This document shows positions 42,747-57,700 of a stretch of 64,000 nt of DNA, piece after piece. The first letter of the stretch is position 1, and each line of letters opens with the position of its first letter. Source of the DNA: Capitulum mitella. Its lineage: Eukaryota; Arthropoda; Thecostraca; Pollicipedomorpha; Pollicipedidae. The translations under genes were made by a program, and so were the position numbers. Under the pieces are notes generated by a model, which saw only the letters and a program-made list of their open reading frames with translations, had not been told where the DNA came from and searched no databases. Location: positions 27,014,024 through 27,078,023 of the forward strand of contig CP099849.1 of NCBI GenBank assembly GCA_030062745.1, read 5' to 3'.

Positions 42747-45700
42747 GTGAGTGCGGCGGGTCCGGCCGCGGACCGCGTGGGACGGCCGCCGGCCACGCCC
42801 GTTGGCGGCGACCTCAGCTGGCGGGCGCCGCTGCGGCCGGCGAGACGGCGGTCTGCAATCACCGCCCGCGGAGACGCCGGCGCCCAGTTTCGCCGTGCAG
42901 CGCTGGCTGTCTGCCGAGAGGGGAGCGCCGAGGCTGGCTCGGGACGGGCCGCTGTGTGATGGTTTCCGAACGTTTGTGCTGGCGGTACCGGTGGCGGCCG
43001 AGCAGAGGGTAGCCGGCTGAGGCAGCGGGCTGACAGCCCGGGAACCGGACGCTCTGCAACGGGGTACGTGGGAACCTGCAGCAAACGGGCTGGAGCTGGG
43101 GGGCGCGGGGACAGATGGCCGGCCCGCTGGTGTCTCCGAACACTCCAGCAGCACCTGGGCGTCCTGGGCCCGCGGGCTGCATAATAATCGGCCCCGCGTG
43201 ACGTGGACGCAGGCTGACGAAACGTCCGACGCCTACCGACTTCACACACACTGACCCCGTGCGTCCGTGGTCCGGAAACAGGGCGGTCCAGCACCGCACA
43301 CCTGCGAACACGAGGGCCGGAAACCGGGAGCTGCCGACACGCCAGCCTCCATGGACGGCACACACTTATTCCCCGATATCTGTGTGCCAAGAGCCAATGG
43401 TTCTGCGCCCGTCAGAAGCAGACTCTCTGCGCCCTCGAGCTGGAATGCAGATTGCAGAACCGTCGCTGTCCAAGGGCGGCCGACAGACGGACCCGACCAT
43501 GTTCGGAGCCGCCGCCGCCGCCGCCGCGCGCCGTGGGCGGCGCCCTGCCGGCGTACGCAGCCGGTGGGACGGCAGCCTTGTGCCGATTTCCGAGGCGGTC
43601 CCCGCCGGGCGGCTGCACGTGCCTGAGCGGCGGCAGCGGCGGCCGAGAGTGGCGTCGCTCGTAACCAGACAGCTGCGGCCGGCAGTCCGCACCCCCGGCT
43701 CTGGACTGCTCTGCTCTGTTCTGGCTCTGGTTCTGTTTTGCTCTGCCCTGAACGAGCGCTGACAGGGTCTCTGAGTGGCTGCCGTACGAGGCTGTGCACA
43801 AACGAACGCGCTGTTCGGAGGTCCGAGAGGAAATGACGATAGCGAAAAATGTGATTTTTTCGTTGATATGGCCGTGCAGGACGGCAGTCGTTTGGTGCGC
43901 CTTACCACCAGTAATTCTCCACATTTTGTTAATAAGTTTTAGTGAACAAATGAAACTGTTTCACGATTTAAGCGCTTGGAAATCGGGCATCTGCTGCTAC
44001 GAGGATCAGACATACACAAAGTGCTTATTCTCGATTTTTCTCAAGACAAAATTTGTTGGCCATTGTCGCGTGCCTTATATGTAAGCGACGCCTCCATCCT
44101 TGCCACGATATTATCGCCAGCCAGGCTCTGGGCAGAGTGGCGGCGCTATGTGGACAAGGTCTTCGTTCAGGTATGCGGGTCACGTATGCCGTCTTGACCA
44201 GGCGAGGCCTCATGTGTCGTAGACAAGCCTGTGGGCGGATAATTTCGACCTAGAACTCGAGCAGTGGAACTTGCAGCCGCAACATAATGTTATGACTCGT
44301 GTGGTTTGCCCAGGTCAGTAACACGCCTGTTGCCCCTGTATGTCCAGGGTCACTAAGTTTCGGTTCGACTTCATTGAACGTTCTCCCGCCTTGCTTTCCG
44401 AATGGGAGGGGCGTATGCAACACAGAAGTGGATCGTGACAAAAATATGACTTCATCAGCCATATTTTCAATAGATGGTTATCACAAGACTAAATGGGTAG
44501 ACAGGAAAAATGTCAGAAAAAGTGTGGAGATAAAAATGTCACGCAGTACCGCATACCTTATGCCTTATACCCCAATGGGCGACGTATCAGGATACCACAA
44601 GGTACACTCGTATCCGGGTACACATGTCTCCTGTACCCCAGTGACGACATCCACGCTGGACGTCAAGCTTTGGAACCTTGTATTTAATAGCTGCTTTTGA
44701 ACCATGATGCTCATTCCTTTTGCCATACACACCGACAGCATTTAATTTCCGTATCATCCAAGAAATCGCTAATGGTAGTGATCTTCACGAGTTTGCAATT
44801 CAAATGTCGTGTATCGCAGTGCTGTTCTAGAAAGACCTCAAGCCGACTTACCTGGGCCGATTCGGTCGTTTTTGGCAGTTTTGTCACACACTGGTGAAGA
44901 CAAAAATGTCCTGAACGGACTGCAACTTCCTGTACAATTGATTTAGGCAGTCCTTTTTTATTTCCGTTTTCATGCCTTTTGCCGGAAGCAAGCTAACTTT
45001 ATCTTCCCGGTATCGCCTCCGCACTGGCAGATCCAGGGGGCATCTCGGCCATGGTCCCCCCGACCGCGATTAGGGGGTCAAATGGCAAGTTGCCCCCCCA
45101 AAGAAAAAGACATGAATATTTCTACTCAGCCAGAGTTTGAAGGTGCTGGAAATTCGAATTCAACCTGTGGCCAGCGTTTTCCACCGCCCTCCTTCTTGTC
45201 GACGATTTACCATTCATACTCAGCCGCAAAAGTTCACACTTTGAACCCACGGCCAGCATTCCCCCTGAGTCAACGACTCTGCTTATCTACCATCTAGACC
45301 CAGGAAATTCTGGTTTGGCCCCTCCCCCAGACGGAGCCACTGGATCCACCCCTGCGCCTCCGAGGCCCTAGTTACTTCAGTACCCGGTCGAAGTGCTTTG
45401 ACAAATCTGCCGAGCCAATACTCGTTGCTTTGTTTACAAGAATATTCATGAATAAGCCTTCTGCCATTCTGTCATTTTCACAGTAAACCGAGTTGCTTCG
45501 AAAACCGGGGTGGGTAGCCTAGCACAGTGAACTCGGTGCCTCTCGAAAAGGGCTCAGGCGTTTTCCAGAGAACACTCAAATGGTCGGCGTTTGCCAGCTG
45601 TTGCTTGCCGCCTGTAGCCCGTTTGGTCCGGTCTGGCGTGGGTGGCGTGACCCATGTCCCTCGTCTGTCACGGTCCTCCCTCTGGAGGCGTGCTCCCCCG

Positions 45701-48700
45701 TGCCAGAGTGGCTGATCAGAGATACCGTTTATCGCGAGCTCCTCGCTGAAGGCCAGGTGGGTACACTGAAGACGCATGTGCCCGACACCGCCCCGGCTAC
45801 GTGGGTGGGCTCTGTATCCAACGTTCCTTCATGCGGATCAAGCAGGGAGGTCAAACGATGGCCGGTCTCGAACAAATGACCGACACATTTCTCTTTATGT
45901 GTTCTTAAATGCCTCCATTGTTTTTAGCTTTACGATGCTGTTGACATGAACAGCACTCCGCCCATGTTAAAATCGAACAGCGACATATGCAACAAGCGCA
46001 AGTACCGACTAGACCACACTCGCACAGAATCGGTCCTCTCAGTGCCGTGGAGCGGTCTCCTCTGTCTCTGGGTGGATCTCCTGCCGGCGGCTCAGGAGGC
46101 CGCGAGATGTTCGCACGGCCGACACCGGAGAGGATGGGAACTGGGACGCGCCAACGGCCCGGGTGGCGTCCCGTCCGTCCGGGCCAAGGTCACCGTGCGC
46201 AGTGTTGGGCCCGGCTGGCCGTCCTGGGAACACTGGGTCGACGGCGTGCGGAGCACGTTCGGGGCTGTAACCGCCTGCTATCAATTACTGCAGAGTGCGC
46301 AAGGCTCCGGCAGGATACATGCATGTACATTCTGGATGAATAATTTTGTGGGCACCCTGACGTCCTCAAAGCTCCTGTAATTTATTCTACACGCTACAAA
46401 CCAACTCTCATTAAATAAAAGCACAACAGATGTTCACTGGACGTCCATAGTTACGAGTCCTTACAGTGTAAATTAGAACTAAATGATTTTGTAACTTTGT
46501 TGGTTGCACAGTTACAATGCTTTTTGGCAGTCTTCCTTCAGCGATCAGCGTCAACCCTGAAAAACGTTAATGCAACAGTTCTGTGCAAAGTCCCTGTCCC
46601 ACCATGCTGAGTCTGCATAATGCCAACAGCGGGAACCGCCCTCTTTCTGTGAGGCCATCGTCGTATGTATCGACTCCACCCTTCGGCATCAGTGACGCAG
46701 ATGGCAAAGGGCGGGTCCCTTCATGTGAAGGAGGAAGAAAGCCGCATAAGAAGGCGAAACTGTCAGCGTCAGACTGTTTGTTCTGCTGGCGAGACCCAGC
46801 CAGGGTCGTTTTCTCTTACGGTGTAAGAAAGGAAAAAGAACTTAAATGTAAAATGTTCTGGTTCCAGCATCACTAACGACCACCCGTGGACAGCAGTAAA
46901 TGGGTGAATTTTCGTGTTGCGGGTCATGAGCATAAAAACGTGTCGGATACTGCAAGCCGACACCAGAACCCAATTAGCGTTACTGTGATGAAGACACAGC
47001 GGTGAGAGGGGTCAGTTGACCCTTGTGACCCCGCGGACCCGGTAGGTTGGACGATGACGCGGCCATCAGCAGAGGAGCTGAATGTGTCGGTGCGGGACGT
47101 GACTCGGACGCGGCTCCTGCCGGCGCTCCGTCGCAGCGGGCCGACGGCGCCACCGCCTTCAGCCTGGGCGTGCGAACTGGGCAACGGCAGGCGCAGGAGA
47201 GCTCAGGCTCCTACGCTCTGGTGGATGGCGGACGAAAGATCTGTGACGCCGCATGGAAGGAATTTGCCCGAAACCTGCCGTGGATGGTCTCGCCTGGATG
47301 GGTTGCGGCGCCTGCGCGCCCAGCCCATCCGTCGCACCCTCCCGCGCCGGAAACTGATGACTGGGCGCCTTTAGCCCGAACCGGGGGCGAATCACGTGCC
47401 GCGGTCAGCGGCAGCCGCCTGCGGCCGGCCGCGGCCGCGTGACGTCACAGCAGGGGCGGCGCCACTTTCGTTTTTCAGCCGGGTGGCCGGTCAGGCGGCG
47501 GCCGGCCGGCCGGCTGGCTGGCTACTTTCTCGTCGGCCGTCGAAGTCTCCGGCGAGATCGACGCTGCCGGGGCGGCAGCCGGCGGCCGACAGCGCCAGGA
47601 CGTCCGGTGACGCAACCGGCCGGGACGCGGCCGGCGCGCCGTCACAGCGCACAATGGAAAGTGGCGGGAGGCGTTTGCGGCGCGCCGCGCCGGCCGTGTG
47701 CGTGCCGCCGCCGGCGTGGCGCGCGCCGCCGTTGGCGACAATGAGAGAGATTGGCGGCACGTTCGCCCTTGTCACGAACGACTCCCGGGAGCATGCAAGC
47801 GATCAAATGTGGTGCACGATTTGCCGTTAATCAGAGGCGTGACAACTTCACACGCCATTAATTTCACACATGGTCACACAGTACATGCTCCCAGCTATAT
47901 TTGTAACTTGTTGGAGCTGATGCATTTACAAGTTTCTTATCTCTCCATCACTTTGATAATCGTATTCGTCCCATGCTCGTGTCATAATCCGAAAGTCATT
48001 CAGAGGCCAGCCTGTCCTAGAAGCGGATTGTTTCCCTTTGAGACGTGATCGGGGATTCAACCGTTCTTCGTCATAGACCGCTATCTCCTCGGAGTTTGGA
48101 GGTCGTCTCCAAGGAACATCCGGATATGCAGTCTCTGCCCGTGACAGCCTGGACGGCTGCACCTGCCAGTGCGCCGGTCGCCGGTCTTAAGCGGCCGCTC
48201 CGCGCCTGCAGCCGGGTGCGTGTGTGCGGCTGCGAGTGGGCGGACGGGCGCCGGCAGCCTTGGACACGCCTCGTGCGTCCTCCGCGACAGCTGGCTCCCC
48301 GCCGGGCGGGTAACGGCTCAGCTGACCGGAGCCGGGCGGCAGAGGGCGCCGCTCGACTGCCGGTCCGACACACCGACACCTGGTAAACACAGGACTGACG
48401 ACCCGACACACCGACATATGGTAAACACAGGATGGTCCGACACGCTGACACGTGATAAACACAGCACTGCCGACTCACCGACACCTGGTAACCGCAGTAT
48501 TGCGGGACCGACACCTGGTAAACACAGGACTGACGACCCGACACACCGACACCTGGTAACCGCAGTATTGCGGGACCGACGCCAGGTAAGCACAGCACTG
48601 TCGGACGGGCACACATGGTAAAAACAGTACTGCCGGTCCGATACCTGGTGAACACAGCACTGCCGACCCAGTCCCAGCATCTGGTAAACACAGCACTGCC

Positions 48701-51700
48701 GGGCCGACACATGGTAAAAACAGTACCGCCGGTCCGACACCTGGTGAACACAACCCTGCCAGCCCAACACCAGGTAAACGCAGCACCGCCGGCCCAGCAG
48801 CTGATGAATACGGGACCGGTAGACTGCTGGTCCGAGACCAGGTAAATACAGGATTGCCGACCCGATACCTGGTAAAAATAGGATTGGTAGACCAGGGGTT
48901 AGACAGCTGGTAAAAGCAGGACGTGTAGACAGACGGCCCGACACTTGTTAAACAAAAACCCGGTGGACCGATAACTGGTAAACGTGAACTGGACCGGCAC
49001 ACTCAGGATCGGTAGATCTGAGAGCTCTTGAACACTGGATCCTGAGTGATGGAGTAGTGGGTATATTTTACCTTCCCACGTCTAGACGTGAACGTGGATT
49101 CCTTGTTTCTACGCAGCGGGGACCACTGTTCGTGCAGGTTCCGCTAAAAAGGTTTTGGTTCGATGGTAAAAGTCTCGCGAGCGCACACGGGACCTTACAC
49201 ACCGGACCTTACACACCGGACCTTACACACCGGACCTTACACACCGGACCTTACACACCGGACCTTACATACCGGACCTTACACACCGGACCTTACACAC
49301 CGGACCTTACATACCGGACCTTACACACCGGACCTTACACACCGGACCTTTACATACCGGACCTTACACACCGGACCTTACACACCGGACCTTACAGAGA
49401 TCGGCTCTTGCTCTCTTTGAAAACGATACCTATAGTCACATACGTACGTATCTCATACCAATTGTTACAGAGTTCCTGAGGTTTCCATCCGACTTAGGTC
49501 AGTGCCATGACTCGACCCTAATAAGACATTTACATTAAATCGTTGCATGGCCTCTGTACGTGTTATCCTGTCGTTCCGTTTTGCTGCATAAACATCAGTC
49601 TTACAGGTATAACAGTAAAATCTCCGAAATAGTGGATGGGCTTCTTTAGAATTAGTTTTGTTAATCAGTTTTAGGCCATAAAAAGCTGTCAAGTTTTTTT
49701 CTCCTCGGTAAATGTTTTCAAGTTTTAGGCTTTGTCTCGGTGCGTAAGGAGTCACAAATAATCGGTTCCATTGTGCCTTCTATTGGCAATCGCGTAAGAC
49801 CACAGTACCCGGTGACTCCAGAAACTGAGTAATGTAAAGGACAGAAACAGAAATAGAATTCGTTATCCCCACGCTTCGCAGTCCTTCACACCGTAGGAGT
49901 CCTAGCATTGCAGTCCGGGACAGAGATGTCATTCCTTGAGCATTATCCCACGAGGCTTGGACTGACCTGACCCCAGTCCGGGCTCGCACGGGCGCCACTC
50001 GGTGGCGGCGGCTGAGCCGGTCACGATTATCTGCACCGACCGCAGACTCATATGCACGTTTTTGTGTCGTAACAAATAACGGGCCTGCAGCCTCCGAACA
50101 GCAACAGTGATTCACCCGGCATGCGCCCGAGCTTGTGATTGACTGGTATTTAGTTTGGGACCAACGTTGACGTCGGCCTCTGTATCAAAACGATAGCTTT
50201 TCTTTTGTCGCACGGGCGTCGTTCCTCATGCTTTTGACGTGGCCTAGACCTGGAATCATAGCGAAGAACCCCTGGTCACAACCGGAAAAAGAAAGCCAAA
50301 AATCGTGTCGAACCCAGCCAATAATTTCGGGAAAATGGCGCCATTGAATATCTAAAACAGGCTCTGGATAGCTCATACCGCGGATCAGAGCTTGCATCTT
50401 GTTTCTTTCTGTTTTGGACCCATGGACGCATCCATTTCTGGATATGCCCATGCGTGACGCCGTCATTAACTGTGAGGTCCACACCTTTTGTGGTGCCCGG
50501 CGACATTAAAGCGACCACTTTCTGAGTCACCGAAATTGTATCTTGATTCCTGACATGGACGGAAGGGGTTGAAGTGGTCTGACTGAGAATTGCGGAACTA
50601 GCTAATAATGCCGTCTTACGCAACCGCCTAACCAAAGCTAATGGTTTACAACTGTTGAAGGGATTGAATAAGCCATCACCGGTTCCGTCCCATGACGGAA
50701 AGTCGTCTGGTTTCTCCGGAGACGGTGTGTCCATTCGAAAAGGCTTTGACAACGGAGGGAGTCATGCTGTGATGACAATCGACTGTTGGCTCCTTTGTGG
50801 CGCGGCAACGCGCAGAGATAAGCTAGCTCGTGCATTGTGTACTTTTTGCTTTGGCTGGCAAAGAAGGCAGAGATATGAGGTTCATCCACCCACTGTTGGA
50901 CTAGCGGTAACTACGAGCTGTGACGTCATCACCTGGATTGCGACATTCGGGCGGACGTGCTGTGAATGACAAACGGCCGATTTCGCTTGCCTTGTCGCTG
51001 GCTCACGTGGGTGAATGCGAGAAATGGAGAGCATTTGGTCCGTCGCAACTTGGAACCGGTGGCGGCGGATCGCACGCCTTTAGCATAACGAGATACCTAA
51101 ATTGTGCTGACAGCTGGAATCTCAGAGTGACACATTCTGTCTCCCGCAGGAAACGTGGACATAGTAAACGGCAACCAAAAGCTCATCTTGGGCCTGATCT
51201 GGAGTCTGATCATGAAGTACCAGATCGGCCAGTCCAAGTTCCCTCCCAAGAAGCTGATGCTGTCGTGGCTGCAGGTGAGTCGAGGGCGAGTGTCGGGCGT
51301 GGTCAAGCTCCCGCGCCCGGTCCCCCGGGCACTCTGCAGATTTTTAGCCGCTGCTGCGCCGAGTGACAGCTGAATGGGTCGCCGGAGGCTGCCTGCGGGA
51401 CTCGTTCGAATCGGGGCGGCTGAGACTGGTATGCTGCTGGAGAGAGTACAGCTCCTGTGCCGATGTACACACGCAGGCGCACGCATACTCTTCCCGCGCG
51501 CATTGGTTAAATTACATGCGTCCCCATCTAAGGACACTACCATTTTGCACCTTATGGTGCCGGGAAGACCTGATCTCAGCAGCAAAGGACTGACCTGTCG
51601 TTCTTCTCGAAGGAGCGTCACGCATATAGGAAAAGTTGCGACGCCACTTCGGGGGAAATGGTGTTCATGCCGTCTCGCCGTCGGAAAAAGGAATGGGAGA

Positions 51701-54700
51701 GCTAGGAAACGAGGGCACACATATGACTGCGCCGGGCAGATCTTTGGTCTGTTGCATTTGGGAAAAATGTTCCCACAACATAGCTCCTACTTCGACTAGG
51801 GCCAGTCAACGCTGACCATAAGGTACCATGAAGCTTCAGGAAACGATGGCAACAAGCAAAAGAGAAACAAACAAAAACAACTACAACATGGGCAATGAAT
51901 AAGCAATAGCCCCTCTAATCCCATTACGACAGCATTTGCATGTCCAAGGAGACACTAAAAAGCTTGTGTTGAAAACTCTGGGACAAAATGGAAGAGCTTT
52001 TTCTTTCCTTTACCCGGTCATTGCGCCGTTCTGAGATGTCCTGAACAAAATATTGCCCTCCGACTCTCAGTATTACGGACCACCAAAGGTTTACAAATGT
52101 CAGCCGTGCATTGTCCCCACGATAAACGACCGGTGCGCCGACATCTGGAACAGCTGATTCATCTAGCAAGCCGACTTTGCTGAAACGGTGACACAGTCCG
52201 TCAAACATTTTGCAAGTCGAACGGATCTGAAGGCGCTCGGCTGACGGGTACTCTAGCTGAACCCCATACGCATCCGGAACCACAGCGTATTCATGGATAC
52301 CACTGCACGACGAAACGTCGCACACGGAAAACTCTGGAAGCGACGGCGGCCTGATCATTGGACGATGTAGCTCTCGACATAGAGTGCAGTCATTGAAAGC
52401 TAGTGGGCAATCCATCCTGGATGATTTCTAAAAGAAAAAGAACTTATGTCTCACTGGTTTCTGTTGTTCTTCTCTTGGACTATAGATCAGCTGGTATGTC
52501 ATGGTATGGTTATGTCATGACATGCAGCCAGCTGGGTGTGACGAAAGTCATTTCCAGTTATTGCAGTACAAAAGTATTTGTAACAACCAGTAGCGGTCTG
52601 TAGTTCCAAGCCTGGCAGAATTTGCTGAGATGTGGCAAAAGGCATCAGAGTGCAGACGGGTACGAGGAATGTTGTGATGGAGGTAACCGTCACCAACCTG
52701 AAAATGCAGCCGTATTGAACATCTGCATGTTTGCGCAGCAACAAAGTGTGTTTCGTCTATCGCAACACTGCGTTTTCAATTCTGATTTGATGGAGCCTTT
52801 CTGATGATCATCTTTTTGCATTACTAGATTAATAAAGGCTTCCGAAAGCTTAGTCTCGTGCATAACACAGCTCCAAGAGATCAGACAATTTAGATTCAAC
52901 AGTCAGGTGAATGGCTTTGTTTACGGCTTTGCATAATGTTACCGTCTGTTTTACACCCATCCGGATCCTGTTTATACGGTAGCAGATAACTCAGCGTGCC
53001 CTCCGGTCGTGGTGTCTCCCTGAGCGCGGTGTATCCGGCTGCACCTTCTCGGACCGGAGCCCGTCCCTGCCGGCGCTGCGTCCTAACGACTTTGTGCGCT
53101 CCCGAGCAGCGCTGGCTCGTTAGCGAAGCCCGGCCGGCGACGGCGGCGGCCGGGCAAAACAGGCCGGCGCATAAAACCGTGAGGCCGGCGGGCCAGGACG
53201 GCCGGGTTTTGCCGCCCGTGTGAGAGAGGCGCGCTGGCGGCGCAAGAACGGAGGGTGCCGACCCGCGGCCGGGCGTCCGTTTACCTTTCACAGGACGTAA
53301 AGCCGCTCCCTGGTCGTCAGCCGACGCCATCGCGGGCCGGAGCGTCGCCGGACACGCTATCGTCGGCGAGATCTCGGCCCGGGCGGCTGGCTTTCTCCGC
53401 CGGCCTGTCGGGCTCCTCTCGTATTTAATCTTCTCATCTCCTTGTTTTCATCACCTTTTGGCGACGCTCGGCCTTTTCCGCGCCCCAAGCCATCCTGGAA
53501 GCGGTTAGACGTCTGCCGATTTAATCATAGTCATTTACTCATTTTTCGCCGATAATAAGCCAGTTCGATCATTAGCTGATTGTTTTGCTTCGAATAGCTT
53601 TGCGTATGATGGTAATAATCGTTTGGCGAAAGGCCAAACTAGGATTATAAAAGGGGCATTATTAATCATCCATTTTTGCCCTTAGGTATGGTTGTGGTCT
53701 TGTAAAAGTCAATGACTGATTTGGCGAAACGCAACGTAAGCAAAAAACGCAGTAAATATTATTGCCATAGTTCATTTTGCACGTCGCAAACTTTAAACGC
53801 CCGTGTAATAAAAACAAAAGTGAAAATCCGCCGGAAACATCGGGAAAAGGTGGGGGCGCGTCCCCTCGGCCCTGGATCTGCGTTTGGCGTTTCATTATAA
53901 AGCCTTTCTTTTGATCAATATTGAGTGGTTTCATCACAGACGCTACGAACTGAATGGTTTTGTGGCTTCAGACGCACAAAATTTGTTGTTGTTTATATTG
54001 CCAACTCTGCCTCGTCGTGTGTCTGTCTGTTCAACATAAAAAAGAGATGTTGGAGACGAGAAATTATCAAACTCTGTAACGCATGTCAGTTAATTTTGTG
54101 TAGAATTCATCCCGAATGCGTTGCAGTGAGAAACGTTCGGATCGATGTCCATGCGAGGTTGAGCCTGATGTGTGGTCTTATCCTCGCCTCCGGGATGTTT
54201 TCACCAACGTGGGAGCACTTTTGACTCCGACGCCGAACCGGATCTTTCTGTTGCCGATAATTCCTCACACGCCTGCGGTGTGATCGACTGGTCCTCTTTC
54301 GGCCACGGTTGAAAGACTGTTTGTTGCCTGTTTTGGGATTAAAACCAATGCTTTCCGTCATGGTGATCGCTGCTGTGTCCTTATGGTGTGTCCTGTGTCC
54401 TTATGGTGTGTCCTTATGTGTCCAAATGGTGCAGTTCAGCACTACCGAGCCAGGAAATGCAGCATCACGTCATTGATCGTGCACGAGGAAAGTGAACGTA
54501 AAACTGTGTTTGGTGACCCAAAACATAAGTAGTTTTAGACAGCCACCACCGTTGCCAGCCGTGCTCCAGTTTTGAGTTTCTGCTGTCCTGCTGCATATTC
54601 GACAGGCCACAGTGGAAGCTATTTCTTGTTAATTAATGCCGAATAAGTTTTGCGGTTATGGAGCCAAAGTGACAAGAATGCCCTATGTATGTCCCATTTT

Positions 54701-57700
54701 TTCTGAAGTTTCAGAAAGGGGAATCAGACCATGATATCGCCTTAGTGCACAGTAGTCTGATATTGAGTTCGGAATGCCCCAAAAATTGATGTACAAAAAT
54801 AATACTGACACCGCCACAACAACCCAGAAATGTTCATTTTGCGCACACTTGTGACCACCTCCCTCTGCCCTGCAAGGGGGCATCGGGGAACAGAGGGATG
54901 GGTCCCGAGCAAAGGTGATTAGCGGGGACGAGTCCCGACTTTTCCGGGAAATTCGTCTTGGGCTGCAGGACTTTGGATGGTCTTGTGTGGTTTGCGGCTG
55001 AGCTCTGTCATGGTTGCGGTCGGCGAGAAAAGTACTTAAACTGACACGCTATATAGTATGTATGTCTGGCTTGGAGCCGTCATGTGTCGTCATCACGATT
55101 ACCCCAAAACATACAACGAGTAATCCGACTACTCTTCAAATTCCAGATTACACTGCATTGGCAGAATGCCATGAGCTTACTTTACGATTTGTACATGTAA
55201 TACTTGGATGCCAATGAGCTGTAAAGAAGTTTGACTTGTATAGTGTTTTGGCGTTTGTGAACAATCGTTCCACAAATTACTGATAGACTGACAGACAGAC
55301 TGATAGTTTCTTAACTGAAGACTCATGACAGATTTCCTTGCAAAAGGGCCCTTGATTTGTCGTGCTGGTTGTGTCTTCGTTCCGTATTGCCGATCATTGC
55401 AGGACACTGAAGAAACTCCTTGAAACGCTATAAAGGGGATGGAATAAACACGGCTTGCAGCGATGCATTTCATACAGCGCCACAAACTTACTGTCAAACA
55501 CAGCAGAAAGGTGCTGCACAGGAGCAACGCGTCCAACACTGATCAGAATTTTTTATCGCCCTCCCCTCCCCCAAGTCGCGGTATCTTTGAAACGTTTCCA
55601 TACTACCAGTTAAAAAGAAAAAAAAAACCATTTGTGATTTTTTTCTGAAGTTGGAGAATCTGTCCCACCCCGCACTCCAACGCTCTCGTGCTGTGCTTGA
55701 ACGAATACAAGATTCGACCCGCCATCGGCCGTCTCCTGTGCGATCAACTGCCCCACACAGGCTGGGGCGCTGTTCGAAAACTGGATTACCCCGCGTACTC
55801 GATGGCCTCTTGCTCCATAACAGCGTTCGAAAGCAGTGTTGTTTTTGGGCAACTGATAAGCGACAAAAACGGATTTGCTGTCGGATGTAATCTGGGTGTT
55901 CGACATGCCGGACAAGCTTTAAAAGCCAGTTCCCGAACGTGGCCCGGGCGTTACACGCCTGGCATTAGGCGCGCACTCGTCGGGTTAAAACGGAGACCAG
56001 ACGCCAGCCGGATGTGGTTGCTGTGGTTGTCCTCAGCTATGACCATGATGAATGCGGAGGCTTCGCAGCCATGTGTTCTGATCCGATAGTATTGAACATG
56101 TGTGCGTTAAAGCGTTTTTAGTATTTGTAAGCTCAGGACCACTGTGAGGCTATTTCTTGACGCTCACTATCGTTGGGTATGTGGCAAATTTTTTCGAAGC
56201 TGAGAACTGCCGTTTGCGCTGTGAACTCCTACATCCCTAAAAGTCTTACAACTGTTTTTTCTTCGACAGATGCTAACAAACGTCTTCCTGCGTTCCCAGG
56301 AGGGAACAAATGCCTCCATATTTAGTCTCGCCAGAAAATTCCAGGACATTGATCCTGACGTACTCCCACATGAGGATGACATGTGTACATGAATATAACG
56401 TCATAAAGATATAGATACACCTATGGCAATGAGTAATGCCGTGAGGCGACAAAGGCCCCCGAGCGCTCAGTGGACGTGGACCAATATGTTCCAGTGCATC
56501 GGCCTGATGACGTTCCTGATGACGTCATTTGAAGATGTTCCACCCGAGAATTCGTCTGTTGGTATGCTTAGGGTGAAATGTTAAGTTGGAAATCTTTTAT
56601 CGTAGTCACCAGGATCCTTGTGTTTTTAACTGGATAATGTCTGCCAATGTAAAGGTTCCTCATTTATTGTATGGTAAATTATGTTCATGAACAGCGCTAT
56701 GGCCCCGACCGACGTCCTATACCGGGGAGGAGGAATCAGATTACGCTCGGATGTGCCCTTGCTGTGCACCTCCTCTGGGCCGTGCTTTCCCGCCGCCAGC
56801 GGCCGCACGGCAGATGCGTATCGGACCTCCCCGGCGGCCCGTCACTGGCGTCTGTGACGTCACACGCGAGGCAGGGTCACGCCGCGCGCAAACGGGGGCC
56901 GCCGCGCGGACCGGGCGTCCGCTCAAGGTCGCAGAGGTCACTGGGCCTGTTGGGCAACAGCCGCCGGAGAGGCGCGCTCTGTGGCCGGCCGTGGACGGGC
57001 GGTGGGGCCGGGCGGCGGCCGCGGAGACGGCGGATCTGTGCTGACCGGTCGGGTGCCGCCGCTGGCCCCCGGTCCGTCTGGCGGCCGGTGCAGGCCGACC
57101 CTCGCCCCCCGGCACACGCCGCGCCCGCTGCACCATGCAGCCCTGCCGGCCGGGCGCAGGCAGAACCGGTTTGCGCGGCGCCGCCTTCCCTGAAGCCGTC
57201 AGGACGGAGTCAGCTGGCTCCGGCCGGGCTGGGACGGCGCGGAATGCAACCCCTCCCCGGCGGGCAGCTTTCCGCCTGTATTTGGGCATCCGAGCGACTA
57301 ACGACACCGGTGGAACGTCCATTTCCTTCACAGATAGACTGACTGGGAACGCTTTTTTCAGTTTTGCTCCTCGTAAATGGCATTATCTCAGCCTTCCATT
57401 CCCGTTCCTTCTCTCCTTTTCCGTCCGGATTTCTACTCCCGCCATTTCTCCTTTCCTCTCTACATTATCTTTCTCTCACGTGTGTTGATTGACGTGTAAC
57501 CGGGCACAATGACTAAGGCATAATTTACCGTGTGTTTTAAAGTAGTTCAGAATACGTTTCGCTGCCTGGTGTTAACTTGAGGTACCTTCACTTGATACGA
57601 AGTGGGTATTTTCACTTCCGGACAGTGATGGACTTTTTATTTAGCTGACAGGTCACGCTTGTTTTCACATGGTCGGATGCTGTCAGGCGGCAGTTCTAAC

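Noticed and set aside
47040-47830. Open frames in the CpG island as an alternative jbug first exon
   Set aside because: No frame ends at a convincing donor with filamin-like sequence; composition alone explains them.
48365-49396. CRISPR-like spaced repeats
   Set aside because: Units are contiguous degenerate minisatellites without unique equal-length spacers, in an animal intron.
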